Shown here: one piece after another, positions 33,311-45,429 of the stretch
How the letters are laid out: every line of letters starts with the position of its first letter
Numbering within the stretch: the first letter of the stretch is position 1
Assembly: GCF_030272615.1 (NCBI RefSeq)
Contig: NC_081412.1
Coordinates: forward strand, 23,838,432-23,902,431
Direction: 5' to 3'
Source: Cryptomeria japonica
Taxonomy: Eukaryota > Streptophyta > Pinopsida > Cupressales > Cupressaceae
Length of the DNA stretch: 64,000 bases
The notes under the pieces: model-generated
Database searches by the model: none
Seen by the model: only the letters and a program-made list of their open reading frames with translations
What the model was told of the DNA's origin: nothing
Made by a program: the position numbers and the translations under genes

Positions 33311-35520
33311 AAGATTCTGTATCCATATCTAGATAGCTAGTGGCAGGTCTTTCAAGCTGGACACTCAGGTGCAGCCATATATAGATCTCTAATATGTGGG
33401 GAGGGTCAATAGAGTCTACAACCTAAGGATTTCATGTTTCAAGGCTGTTGAATATCTCCCAATACTGACCTTTAAATTTTGGGCACCTTCATACATATTA
33501 TGTACATTCCTTACTGGTAACTATTGTAGTCTTCAAATCAGGTCTAGTGACCTAATCATCCAACAAATTAAAGTTGTATTGTGTTCAATTGAATTACTGT
33601 TATATTCTGCTGGTGAAAATTTCCAGTTGGATCACGATGTTGACAATATTGTGTATGTTTGATGTTGTGTTGTTGTATGAGATCTGATATAAATTTGGCT
33701 ATCAGTTCGCAGCAAACTGTTTATTTAGAATCATGCATTGTTTGCAATATAATTGTCTGGTTTATCTACAACCATAATTTAAACACACTGGCAACCCAGA
33801 GCATCACAAAAAGTACTTGCATTGACAAGACAAGGGAGCTTCTAATAGCAAGTTTTTTTTACCACTACTAGTAGTTTTTTCAACTTTTTTGGTGGCGAAT
33901 GTTAGATTAGGTTCTATGTGGCATCAACTACCTCCTAGGATTGTGAAGCCTGCCCCCCCTTAGCACTTCCCCTGGTGGGCATTCTCTCACTCTAATAATA
34001 CTCAACTGATTGGCAGCTATGTGTTGCAGAGTAAACAAATTTAACACATATAAATGATTTATATTAATAGTTCTAGAATAATATTACCAATTTCTTTTAT
34101 TCATTTATGTATGCTCTTATACAAAACTATAATTTAGAGAGCAATTCCAACATGTGCTCTCTTACTTGACTATGAGAGATCTATAGAAATCTTTCTTGAC
34201 AGTTGCCAAGTAGCCACAACTGTTGACAACTACCAAGAAACTATTTTTCTAACTTCCACAAGCTGACAAAGCATTAACATACCTGTTGGGAATAAGCATT
34301 GAGTAAAACATAACTAAGACCAAAATATGCTAATTATAAACTCTACATTGGTACTTTTGTTGTGATCAATGACATTTTTGTTGGCTTTTCTACTACGTCT
34401 TGAAACATTGATACTTGAGGATTTTGGTTCGCTGCCTGAATGGTCTTCCTCTATTTAGCAGCTTGCAGGGCCTTTCTTTGTTTTTGTTATTATACATGCT
34501 TGGGGTTTGTGCTTTTTGTTAGGTTTACTGCCTGCATCCTTTGGTATTGTATCTGCCGTACATTTGAGCCCTGTTGATCTGTTATTTTTGGTCATTTGTG
34601 GACATTGATATATTACTTTCTTTCTTATTGAGTCATTCAAAGTTTTTGGGAATTTTTGTGACTACGTTTGTAAGGAGCTTAAAAAGAATTATTAAATGAT
34701 TGGAAAGAGATGACATGTCAAAAATGGTTTTCATGATTTTATAATTAGTGGGAAACTTTTACTTTATTCCATAGATCTACATTTAATCATTTATCCCCTG
34801 AAGATGGTGTCCAACTATAGGATTAGAAAAACTGGGACTAAACTTTCTCATGTGGCATTCCAAGAAATCACTCGTAAAAAAATTGGACGTTATTGAAACC
34901 TGAAAACATTAAATTAATATGATTTCTTCCTATCTTTCTGATTGCATGGTTTGGAGTGTATCTTAAACTGAATTGCCAGCAGTCATACATGCATTTGAAA
35001 TGATTTTGGTGCCATAGCAAGCTTCAAAGTCAACTCAGCTGAGCTTGACTTTTGAAAGGAGATGGAAATTTGTAAAAAGGGAGAATCTGAAATTTGTGAA
35101 GAAGGGACATTACAAAGAAGCAGACCTCCAATGTGTTTAAATGCTCTAGTGAATTTATAACTCTCTGTTGCAGTAGGGTATTTAGTAAAAGCCTATAGAT
35201 AACTTCTATGCCATGCAGTGTCTTTCTTGATCTGTTTGAAGGTCTGTTGTTTTTCATGAGTGTTACAAAACCTTGACTACTGAAATCCACCCTCTGGAAA
35301 GCATGTCACATTTACAGTTATGCTTGTATTTTGACTCTGTGAAGGATAGATTTCTGTAACTTCTATGAATCTATTGCATTTGTTGTCTATGATTCTATTG
35401 TCAATCTTGTATCAATATTGTGGACATTTATAGGATCATGCCAGTTCCGATCTCATCAAATCAATTATTTATTCTTTTAAAGAATATTTCTGAGTTCATG
35501 TCACATTTGATGATGAAAGT
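33311..35520. other. Non-coding, probable host intron
   Basis: I found no coding region, transposon end or repeat structure in this unique-looking AT-rich sequence. Its position upstream of the host-like exon at 37127 makes intron sequence plausible, but this is inference. Confidence 0.4.
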
Positions 35521-36515
35521 ATTTTTTTTTTTTTTTCAATAAAAGTGGATTATTCCACTAAACTTTTTTATTAATATTTTTTAATTTTTACACAGGATTC
35601 AAAGAGCATACTAGAGGAAAGAACCCTGGGAAGAAAACCTCCGATCACAGCTCATAAAATAAACCTATAGTATCTAACGGATCAGTTTATACACCCCGCC
35701 CAAAACCACATACAAAATGTGGTCACAACACATAATATCAGTTTTGCATAGAGCCCATATGACAATTTGTCAAAAAAACCCATCAGATAATTTTCAAATG
35801 TAGACTCCACATCTGCCATCAATTGAAGAAGACAAAATTTTCCAAAGCCCTGTGCCAAATCCCATGAGCCAAAAACCTTCCTGCCAAAAAAGAAAGTATC
35901 AAAAAAAGACTTTGGAAAAACACTATTGTATCAACTATCAAATACCATGAGCTCGAACTCTCCTCCAGACAAGGAACATGAATACTTGAAATGAAAGGGG
36001 AAAGCGGGAATAATTATCATCATAAAATTTTACATCAACATTACTCAAGAAAATCACATAACTATTGCTGCAAACCTTCCCATACCCTAGAAGGAATTTC
36101 CTCAAAACCCACCTCACGCTGATTGGCATTGCTAACAATGGCTAAATTTGCCAAATAATCCGCAATCTTATTAACTTCTCTGTAACAATGGGATACCAAG
36201 AAAGATTCAAACAATTCCAATTTTTGTAAAATGGGATCAAGTCTATACTGCAAATTCCAACAATTCGATTTCTTTTTCATAACACATTGAATAATCACCA
36301 TAGAATCACCTTCAATTATTAAGTCCTTAATTCCCAAAGAGATTGCCATATCCAAACCAAAAGACAAAGCATGAAATTCCGCATAATTGTTAGTTTTAAA
36401 ACCAATAGCATGACACTTAGCTCGAATAAAATTTGCATTGTGATCATAAATTACCATGCCTATCCCAGCCGGCCCAGGGTTACCATGAGAGGCCCCATCA
36501 AAATAATCAAATAAC
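35521..36515 (-). mobile_element. 5'-truncated LINE fragment
   Basis: Minus-strand tail of an L1-type LINE. It carries the C-terminal RNase H domain (36062-36515), then a ~500-bp 3' UTR ending in TTTTATTG and an A-tract of about 15 (T-run 35522-35536 on the plus strand). The RNase H shows GASHGNPGPAGIGMVI at its start (with a break), EGDSMVIIQ, and HCYREVNKIADYLANLA. No target duplication could be found, and the RT part is absent, as is typical for 5' truncation. Confidence 0.85.
36062..36515 (-). pseudogene. LINE RNase H domain remnant
   Basis: Plant LINE-type RNase H that would degrade RNA in RNA:DNA hybrids. The first metal-binding motif region (FDGASHGNPGPAG) is read around 36460-36510. 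The E of NNYAEFHAL, the D of EGDS and the D of IADYLANLA follow in order. The protein is otherwise open to a stop at 36062 but lacks any upstream RT. Confidence 0.82.
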
Positions 36516-37126
36516 CTTCAAATAATCAAATAATCAAATGAATTTCAAAAATTGAAACAAAAAATTTTAAATTATGCATTTGTTAAGTATAAGTTAACAT
36601 GTAAAACCATTCATTACTGTCCATCAGAAAAAAGGACCCATTGATTTTTTGAAGGCCAAAGCCACAACAGCAATTTTTTAATTTTGAAAAAAAATAAAGC
36701 TACAAGTTGTCCAATTACTATGCGACCTTTAATATAGGACATATATTGTTGCCCGTGAAGTTCTAATTCTCATCAGTGTTGAGATTATCATCTTTTATTT
36801 GCCCAACATGCTAGCATTAGTACTATCCCTACTTATTCCTGAACTATGCAAAATCAATAATGTAAGGGTAATTCGAAAGGTTACATTTCATCTGTGTCAA
36901 ACAACAACATCAATTGATCTATCATATGGCTAGTGGGTTCTTTGAACTGGATTTGCACACGATTGTTTTTAGATGTTTTACTGTTCTACATGTGTGCATT
37001 CATGTATTTTTAATATTCCTGGGTATTCTATCTATCTATATCTGGATGATATATCTTTCCCATTGGAAGTGTTTGTTTCATGTCAATGTTTAACAGTTAA
37101 CTAATTTGATCATTGTTAAAAATCAG
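36516..37126. other. Non-coding, intron upstream of host exon
   Basis: AT-rich sequence with no feature recognised. It ends in a pyrimidine-poor but acceptable splice acceptor (..AAAAATCAG) at 37126. Confidence 0.45.
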
Positions 37127-37224
37127 GCTGAGGGCATTGGCTATGCAATGAGCAAAGTTGAGGAGCTTAAATGTGTATGCCAAATTGCTGAAGCAACAGG
37201 CGTGGTCCTTGATCCTGTTTACAG
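37127..37224 (+). CDS. Exon of a D-cysteine desulfhydrase / ACC-deaminase-like gene
   Basis: A 98-bp stretch bounded by AG (37125-37126) and GT (37225-37226) translates in phase 0 to a 32-residue segment beginning AEGIGYAMSKVEELKCVCQI, then the AEATGVVLDPVY part. I recognise this as the C-terminal region of the plant PLP-dependent D-cysteine desulfhydrase / ACC deaminase family, just before the conserved SGKAAYG segment. D-cysteine desulfhydrase breaks D-cysteine down to H2S, ammonia and pyruvate. The split codon after VY (AG plus next exon) would fit serine. I could not find the preceding or following exon in the window, which implies introns of many kilobases or an isolated exon relic. The exon has no stop or frameshift. 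Confidence 0.7.
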
Positions 37225-37520
37225 GTTTTTACAAATTCTCCATTTATAATTTGCAAGGATTACTATCTTATCTGTTTGACTTTTAGACATTTAGCATATT
37301 TTTGTATATGATTTTGCATGTAGCTTATCTCATTCCTATACATTCAGAATAAAGCTTTTTACCTAAAGTACAATTTCTTCAATCATCCTTGTGACTTTTG
37401 TGACGTGTGCAAGCATTCTCAGAGTTGCACTTTCTAATAGTAGTTATTCTTGTTATCTTCTTAGAATGCATAGCGTCTCTTGTTCTTTCATGTATACAAG
37501 CTGCAAAAAATAATCTTATT
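37225..37520. other. Non-coding, intron after host exon
   Basis: It begins with the splice donor GTTTTT. No coding or mobile feature is recognised before the LTR-like end at 37521. Confidence 0.4.
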
Positions 37521-37867
37521 TGATGCAGACAAGGATAGGGGGTCAATCTAATGACAACCCATCCTTGTAGCCGTATCTCAAAACCTCCACTGTTTTTATT
37601 CTGCGATCAACTGAAATAGTTATAGGGCCATAGGAACATATTGGTTACTGCTGAACATGATGCCTCAGACTGCTATGTTACCGCTGTGCATTTTGCACAC
37701 ACACTCACGACTTGCAAATCCTAATTTATAGGGAACCTCCTATAACAACTCCCTTATATAGAAAACTACGAGATAACAAATAAACAAACCAAAACAACTT
37801 AGCAAACATTATTGTATGTATCCTGAAGACTAGCTATGGGAATAGGAATAATGAAATATTCCTATCA
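37521..37867 (-). mobile_element. Probable short LTR of an old copia element
   Basis: On the minus strand it starts TGATAGG and ends GCATCA. It is preceded by a polypurine tract TATGGGGGGC (37868-37880 on the plus strand). A copia gag remnant in the same orientation lies at 40812-41219, with a later element inserted between them. The partner LTR was not found. Confidence 0.45.
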
Positions 37868-38061
37868 GCCCCCCATATTACATCATTCTCCAAATGAAGA
37901 TAAGTTGACCAACAATATTTGATGACCATGTTCAGTAGTTCATCAAAACATAAGGTATGAATAGGGAGATATGAATCTACTCATGAGAAGCAATAGTGGA
38001 ACTAGCCTCACTAGGTTTCTTCAATTGGATTAAGCATACTAGATTTTTATCGAAGGATAGG

Positions 38062-40542
38062 TGTAATGAACCTAAGTCACGGAATTTCAGCAATCTAGAT
38101 TAGCATTGTATTCTTCAAGAGAGGAGGTTATAAATTACTGACTATAGACAAGATTTCCTAATTCTGATTTGTTAATGCAAGCTTTGGTAATATATACTAG
38201 ACCTTTGCTGGGATCGTGTTTCCAGATTCTATCCCATCCCTATAGTGGACGGTAGAATTACTGCCCTTAGGATGGCAACAACCCACCTTAGGCTCCCATG
38301 GTTGGTCTAGCCCCAAGGTGGTTGCCTTGTCCACTAGCAAACTCCCAGCCCATTATAGGCAACGGTATATTATGGAAATAACACCCCAAAAGGTAACTAG
38401 CAACATATTATCTAATACTAACGTAAATCAACATATATTGCTAAATGTCATTAAGTAATGTCTCTGGATATGGCTACCATATTCAGAGACATTTACTGTT
38501 TAATTACATAGTAAATGGAAACTGTAATCATTTTTCCTGCTTTAACTAGAAATGCATATAGAATTAACTATGATTTATATATATACTTCTCTCTACTAGA
38601 TGATAGGAAATTTGCCCAGGATATGATTTCGCATAATCCTCGGCCAAACCAGTGAACCGTAATTATACATAACCAAAAACCGAATTACTTTGCAAAAGGT
38701 TTTCTCAGGACCTTTGCGGTGCGTCCCTGGTCTTTGGCGTTTCTGCCGAACTCCTTCCTTTTATATCTCTCAATTTGAGGGAGAGGTCACACCTCTTTAT
38801 CATGTATGCCCTTTGGCAAGAGACATACCTTTTCACCATTAGCACCCTTTGAAAGAGTGCAACTCTTCATTATTTCTACCCTTTGAAAGGGACACAACCT
38901 TTCATAATCAGATCTGCACATTATTTAAATCAGATCTGCACTTCTCATTTCCAAATTATTCCCCCCCCTCAAATGAGGTTTTCTTCTCCCTTTTATATCT
39001 CATTGTTGAGGGAGTCACAACTTTTCCTTTCATGTCTTTTGACTTTTCATTAACTTAATTAATTTTTAATTAATCATATTTAATTATATTATTTTATATT
39101 TTAATTTAATTTTTAATGTTTTAATTTTTTTATTATCATTTATTATTAAATTCTATTTTAAAGTGGGGGACATTACAGTCCACCCCTCCCAAATTTGCTT
39201 GTCCTCAAGCAATGTCGATTTTAGTTTTCTCAAACTAAGTCATCTACCAATATGAATAAAAAACACAGAGCATACACATGAAAAACACGAAGCATACACA
39301 TGGATAATTGCAAACACAAAGCATACACGTGAATACACGTATTGTTAGATTTCTTCTTATTGACTAGAATGATTCAATGATTCATCTTTACCTTGCAGGA
39401 TGGCAGGATCATAGCTCTGATACCACTTGTAATGAACCTAAGTCACGGAATTTCAGTAATCTAGATTAGCATTGTATTCTTCAAGAGAGGAGGTTATAAA
39501 TTACTGACTATAGACAAGATTTCCTAATTCTGATTTGTTAATGCAAGCTTTGGTAATATATACTAGACCTTTGCTGGGATCGTGTTTCCAGATTCTATAC
39601 CATACCTATAGTGGACGGTAGAATTACTGCCCTTAGGATGGCAACAACCCACCTTAGGCTCCCATGGTTGGTCTAGCCCCAAGGTGGTTGCCCTGTCCGC
39701 TAGCAAACTCCCAGCCCATTATAGGCAATGGTATATTATGGAAATAACACCCCAAAAGGTAACTAGCAACATATTATCTAATACTAACGTAAATCAACAT
39801 ATATTGCTAAATGTCATTAAGTAATGTCTTTGGATATGGCTACCATATTCAGAGACATTCACTGTTTAATTACATAGTAAATGGAAATTGTAATCATTTT
39901 TCTTGCTTTAACTAGAAATGCATATAGAATTAACTATGATTTATATATATACTTCTCTCTACTAGATGATAGGAAATTTGCCCAGGATATGACTTCCCAT
40001 AATCCTCGGCCAAACCAGTGAACTGTAATTATACATAACCAAAAACCGAATTACTTTGCAAGAGGTTTTCTCAGGACCTTTGCGGTGCGTACCTGGTCTT
40101 TGGCGTTTCTGCCGAACTCCTTCCTTTATATCTCTCAATTTGAGGGAGAGGTCACACCTCTTTATCATGTATGCCCTTTGGCAAGAGACATACCCTTTCA
40201 CCATTAGCACCCTTTGAAAGAGTGCAACTCTTCATTATTTCTACCCTTTGAAAGGGACACAACCTTTCATAATCAGATCTGCACATTATTTAAATCAGAT
40301 CTACGCTTCTCATTTCCAAATTATTCCCCCTTCTCAAATGAGGTTTTCTTCTCCCTTTTATATCTCATTGTTGAGGGAGTCACAACTTTTCCTTTCATGT
40401 CTTTTGACTTTTCATTAACTTAATTAATTTTTAATTAATCATATTTAATCATATTATTTTATATTTTAATTTAATTTTTAATGTTTTAATTTTTTTATTA
40501 TCATTTATTATTAAATTCTATTTTAAAGTGGGGGACATTACA
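38062..40542 (-). mobile_element. Non-autonomous LTR element (TRIM/LARD-like), complete
   Basis: Two ~1.1-kb direct repeats (38062-39177 and 39428-40542) differ at only a small number of sites. They flank a 250-bp non-coding interior. On the minus strand the order is LTR, primer site TGGTATCAGAGC (39414-39425), interior, polypurine tract GGGAGGGGTGGAC (39178-39190), LTR. The LTR ends are TGTAAT..ATTACA. The target duplication ATAGG is perfect (38057-38061 and 40543-40547). No protein is encoded, so mobility must depend on another element, perhaps the gypsy family with the same TGTAATGTCCCC start. Confidence 0.93.
39414..39425 (-). other. Primer binding site of the non-autonomous element
   Basis: TGGTATCAGAGC on the minus strand, two bases from the LTR start, matches initiator tRNA-Met. 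Confidence 0.92.
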
Positions 40543-40547
40543 ATAGG

Positions 40548-40770
40548 TGCAAATACATCTACCCATGGAACCAAGCATAGGGACTAACACATCTATCCAA
40601 GGTCATATAACAAATTTGGATAGGGACAAACACATCTATCCAACATGAAAGTTATGAATAAGGACACACATCTATTCATAACAATTGTGATTGGGGACAA
40701 ACACATCCAATCACCATCACTTAGCAAATGTGATTGGGGTTATACACATCCAATCACAACATAACAACTT
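40548..40770. repeat. Degenerate ~45-50-bp tandem repeat
   Basis: The phrase GGGACAAACACATCTATCCA and variants recur about every 45-50 bp (near 40579, 40622, 40650, 40695 and 40736), each followed by a variable segment. It precedes a copia gag remnant and may belong to that element. Confidence 0.65.
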
Positions 40771-40811
40771 TTTGATTTGATTTGGTAATTGTATTTGTCC
40801 TTGCTGTTCTC

Positions 40812-41219
40812 CTATGTAGGGTCTTTGATAGCTACTTCAAAAAGACATTTGTCATTATTTGCAACCGTTGCCTTATTTGTATTTAACTTACCATCACGCA
40901 GATCATTGGCATGTTGAATGCAGTTCATAATGACATGCCCCTTTTTCTTGTAATAGTAGCACAAAATTCTGTCCTTGGCGAATTGATTTCCCTTTGAAGT
41001 AGAACCAGATTCAGAGGAATGGCTAACCTTGTTTTTGACAAGCGTTGTAGTTTTCTCTATAGTTGAATCATTTTTCTTGGCTTCTTCATCAATCAAGTTA
41101 GAGGTTATATCTTGTAGAGTAACATCTACTTTGTTCAGTATGAACACAATATTACTATAGCTAGAAGGCATGCTATTCAATAAAATAGCTTTTGCATCAT
41201 CATCATCATCATCTACTTA
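40812..41219 (-). pseudogene. Copia gag fragment with damaged zinc knuckle
   Basis: The predicted peptide has the copia gag (UBN2-type) C-terminal part: NSMPSSYSNIVFILNK, then LQDITSNLIDEEAKK. It then has a knuckle-like CYYYKKKGHVIMNC in which the second cysteine of CX2CX4HX4C is replaced by tyrosine. Protease and pol are absent. It is probably part of the old minus-strand copia whose LTR is at 37521-37867, separated by the later TRIM-like insertion. Confidence 0.75.
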
Positions 41220-41276
41220 ACTTTTGTCCCAACTAGCTGATTCATTGGGGAGAAAAACTTATTTATGTGTTGAACA

Positions 41277-42300
41277 TGTAATGTCCCCGTTTTGGCTTGG
41301 AATTGTTTGTGTTTGATTTTGGAGAAATAAGAGAAAATTATTTAATTTAATATTATATAAGTTGTCTCATTATATTTATTTAAAAACATACGTGAGATGA
41401 CTTTATATTTTATTAAATTAATAAAGTGACTAAATACAAAATAAAATAAAATTAATAAGTCACTTAAGAAATAATATTAAAATATTATTTTATTAAAGAG
41501 AAGCTTCTAGAAGCTGACCGATCCATGTAAGGAAAAGGATAAATGGGGGATGTGGCTCATTGTTTGGCATCAGTTGTTTTGATATCTCTTCTTTGTGACT
41601 AACTTGTGGAGCTGAAGGCTTCTGCAGTTGATCAATTTGTCTTTGGGAACAATACCTCCCATTGATAGCATAACTGAGGTGGTGAAAGATCCTCTGAAGG
41701 GTTGCAATTGTGAGTGAAGGATACTCCGAAGGGTTGCAATTGTGAGTGAAGGATACTTCAGTCCTTCATATCTGAGCTTAATGTGTTTGGCATCAGCCAT
41801 TTTGTAGACAATTTGGAGAGTACTTCAGTTATTTGGTTTATTGACATCTATGATTGCATCGCCTTATTAAAGAAGGAAAGGTGATATCTTTAGGAGTATT
41901 TTGGAGGGGAATTGAGTCGGTTTAATGTTATAAATCAGGTCTGGGACAAATATTACACCCCTTCAGACCCACGATTTTGTTCATTACTCCTTGTTTGTGC
42001 ATCGAACTCATCATTGGTTGGGAGCGCTCACCTTTGGGGAAGGCCACGATGCATTTTGGTGTTTAGGAGAGGACTTATGAGCTGGAAATTAATTGTTATT
42101 TGCCTCCAAACCAGAACAGGGGCGATTTTAAGAAGGGGGTCGATTTGGCACAAGGAAATCATAAGGAGACTAGATATTGCTTGCTTCTTCATCTATACTC
42201 CAAGGCGCTTCATCCAGGTTTTCTTTGGCACTGTTTACATTGAGTTTTCAGTAATATATGTATGAATTTATAGCTCCCATTGTTACTCAGAAAATTCTAA
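41277..42300 (+). mobile_element. Possible gypsy-type LTR fragment (H)
   Basis: It starts with TGTAATGTCCCC, as in the other gypsy LTRs, and has a TATA-like TTATAAAT near 41920, but no ATTACA end or hairpin array was found. A 32-bp tandem duplication lies at about 41692-41755 (GAAGGGTTGCAATTGTGAG repeated). The end coordinate is approximate. Confidence 0.4.
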
Positions 42301-42745
42301 ATTTTTTTATGTTGTAAGCCATAAGGCTGGGTGTTCACTGTTGTTTGGAATACGCATTCAATAAGGGCTGTTGTTGAGAATCTAATGTTTCATGTAAATG
42401 TACATTTATGATCAGCATGTGGGCCAACTGTTGGACATAATGTCATTTGGCTGTAAGTGTTTATTTGCATCAGTCATCTTTGTCTTGGCCCTTTCTTAAG
42501 TATTTTATAATGAGGATTGCATTAAATAAATAAGCTTTGAGTTTTATATATGCTGTAACAAGTTGTTTAAATCTGAGGATGCATGACAATCGTTTGATAG
42601 AATGTCAACTAGATGATTATAATGTTTGTATGCTTAATTAGTTGGCCAATCATCCCTTAAAATCCCTTCAAGCAAAACCAGGGCAAACTGCATAACACGC
42701 AGAATTATACAGCTGTCCAAAACTGCATAACGCTCAGGTTATAGA
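42301..42745. other. No recognisable feature
   Basis: AT-rich sequence left of the hAT element with no coding signal or repeat that I could recognise. Confidence 0.4.
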
Positions 42746-43019
42746 GTCTGAAACAAGATTGCACGGAAACGGATACGGGAACGGTATCGGATACGGATAC
42801 GGCTATTTTTTGAGACCTCTCATTTGGGAACGGCAAGATACGGCATTCATAAAAACACATACATATATATATTTAACATAATTTTCTAAGTAATAGAGAA
42901 GATTTTCATTATTGTGAAAGCAATATGGACACATAATTGGCGACATATTCTAAAAGACTATGTTTATATATAGTTTTATTATTAAAACAAAACTCAAATA
43001 CATTAATAGTTCGGTAGAA

Positions 43020-43427
43020 TCACATGCTATAAAAAATATCATCACTATTCTCTTGAAAGTGGAGATCTAGATCATCAAAATTATCCGAAGAGTTAGGATA
43101 GTTGGATTGAGTGCGGCCACCAACTAGACTCTCAGAACGCACTGAAGATTCACCAGAGGATCCTCCTCCTATGTCAGAATTATCAACAATGGGATTGAGA
43201 TGACTCAATGAATTTACGGATACATCAATGTCACTCATCTCGGGTTTTACATCCCAAAGTCTACTAGGTCCTTTCATGTAGTCTTTAGAGGAATGCAACA
43301 GGAGGCGAAGATTGGAATGCACATATACAAGGTCTTCTGCTTTGCTGGCTGCCAACCTATTTCGTTTCACAGAATGGATGAAGCCATAAGTACTCCAGTT
43401 CCTCTCATATGCAGAAGAACTTGAAAC
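43020..43427 (-). pseudogene. hAT transposase exon 3 (dimerisation region)
   Basis: It begins after an AG acceptor (43428-43430 CTG on the plus strand) with VSSSSAYERNWSTYGF, the hAT C-terminal dimerisation signature (SSSACERNWS in the family). It runs on through an acidic, serine-rich tail to a stop at 43020. It is the third exon of the transposase and appears intact in itself. Confidence 0.85.
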
Positions 43428-43538
43428 CTGTAAAAATGTTTATATTATAATTTATAAGTTACAAAACAATCAATTTATCAAATAAAAATTTAAATAAAAA
43501 ATAATTTAAATTACAACATAATTCATATAAACTCAAAC

Positions 43539-44242
43539 CTGTGATAGAAGTTTGATAGCCAACTTTTGCAAATGTCTAGTTGTAGCACCATGGAAGTTCC
43601 ACCATTTAATAGGATCCATTTCTTTTTATCAACCATTGCATCAACATCTGCATAAGTTCCATCAGAGGATGCAAATGTCCCAAACTCATCTCGAATCTCC
43701 TTAGCAATTCTAGGATTTGCAAACATTTTTTTGAAAGATTTTCTATAGCCTTCAACAACTTCAACATCCATATATGGTGTTGTCCTATTTGGCAATGCCA
43801 ACATATCAGCATGGTAGTACTTGGGATTCAAAGCATATGCCAAAAGTTGCGAAGGAGTCGTCATTTTATCCCATCTCTTCTTGATAATCTCATATATTTG
43901 CCTATAAAAAAATTCAGAGGGATCTTGCTCTTTTGCTATAATGATATCTCTGACTTGTTCCACCATTGTATCTATGCAATCATAGATGTCACCCAATATT
44001 GGTTGATCAGTATCACAACGACGAATGAGGGTGTATATTGGCTCAGTGAAGGATATTAAATAATCTATTTGAGCCCAACAATCATCATCAAGAATAAATC
44101 TTCTGATATTAGTTGCTCTATCTGTTTGAGATTGCCTCCAAATTGCCCAAACATCACTTATCACCATACTTTTCAAGGCTTGTTTGACATCCACAAGCCT
44201 TTTGAAAACAATGTAGTGCGTGGCAAAGCGTGTCTCAACCAT
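43539..44242 (-). pseudogene. hAT transposase exon 2 (catalytic core, one frameshift)
   Basis: It begins MVETRFATHYIVFKRL and continues through LNPKYYHADML, the hAT/DUF659-family core. It has canonical splice sites at both ends: acceptor AAAG before 44242 and donor GT after 43539. A 1-base frameshift near 43620 moves the reading into the NFHGATTRHLQKLA frame that joins the donor. Introns are 44243-44338 and 43428-43538. Confidence 0.85.
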
Positions 44243-44338
44243 CTTTAATTAAATAATAAAAAAATTTAGAAACATATAAATTTTATAAATATTTCATTTT
44301 TTTTTTAAATGTTAAAATAATTTTAATACAAAACATAC

Positions 44339-45429
44339 CTTTAGCAACTCTAGCTTGGCGAATTGTCTGTAAATGGCCTATGACATATGATGATTACAAA
44401 TGAACATTTGAATTTCTTTGGCTTCTTCATAGATTTTATGTATCCATTGAATTTTGCCAATTTTTTGGAGTATCAAGTTCAAAGAATGAACTACACAAGG
44501 GGTCCACCAAATATTTGGATACCTTGCTTCAATGACCAACCCTGCTGCTCTACACACTTTTGCATTATCAGTGATTACCTGAACAACATTTTCTGGTCCA
44601 CTGACTCAATTGCTTCAATTAGAATGTTGGCAATAAATTGGGTATCTTTCTCTTCTGCATTGCATTCGACTGCTTTCAAAAACATAGCCCCCTTTGGGCT
44701 CATTGCAACCACATTTATAAGTGGCCTATTTCTAACATCCTTCCATCCATCAGAAGTGATAGAAACCCTTGAGATTTTCCATGAATCTTGAATCACTTGC
44801 AATTTTTTGTCAATAATATCTTTTTCTTTAGACAAAAGGGTTGTACGAACCTTCTCGTACCCTTGACCTTTGTATCCTTTTGGGGCTTCAGTAATTGACC
44901 TAACCATCTGCTGCCAAAATGGAGAGCAAACCACATTGAATGAAATTCCATTCGCATACAGGCAACGTGCAATATTCTGATCTGTATCCTCTCGACTCTG
45001 CAAATTAAATGCCTTTTCAAGAGGTCCTAATTTGGTCCTCTTGTGACCAATAGATGTTTCTGAAGTTGGATGTAAAGGGGGTCTATTGAGACTTAGACTT
45101 GGCCTTTGATTCGATGTTTGAGCCCGAATATTAGCTTCATCCTCTTCTTTCTGATATTTTGCAATCTTCTCTGCTGACAATCCATTCCTTGGATGATTAC
45201 CAATATTTGGGCCAGGACATACTTCACATCCTGTACCTTTTATGTGGCAAAGATGCCCACGAACCCTAGTATAAGAACCATTGTAATCTTTTAAACATTC
45301 GTGACACTTCCATTTAAAACTTCCACCACCTTGAAATTTTTCAAGGATGGTGACATATTTCCATAATGGAAACCTAGGGTTTGGTTTGATCCACTTGTCA
45401 TTTTCAGATGATGATGATGATGTTGCCAT
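44339..45429 (-). pseudogene. hAT transposase exon 1 (BED zinc finger, DUF659)
   Basis: The start is taken at ATG 45429 (MATSSSSSEND) because upstream codons have no family match. A BED-type zinc finger lies in the first ~75 residues (CHECLKDYNGSYTRVRGHLCHIKG), followed by DUF659 (CPFW-like SPFWQQMV, then ITSDGWKDVRNRPLINVV). A 1-base shift near 44610 moves into the frame reading VVQVITDNAKVCRAAG and on to the AAAG/GT donor. One TAG (near 44377) interrupts the last part. The gene is inactive through these lesions. Confidence 0.87.

Noticed and set aside
38849-39058. Identical 69-codon open frames at 38849-39058 and 40214-40423
   Set aside because: They occur only because the two LTRs of the non-coding element are near-identical. 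The peptide shows no motif and lies opposite to the element's orientation.
42001-42080. Possible further exon of the D-cysteine desulfhydrase-like gene
   Set aside because: GGGGAAGGCC text at first suggested the SGKAAYG segment, but no frame gives the family residues and splice sites are lacking.
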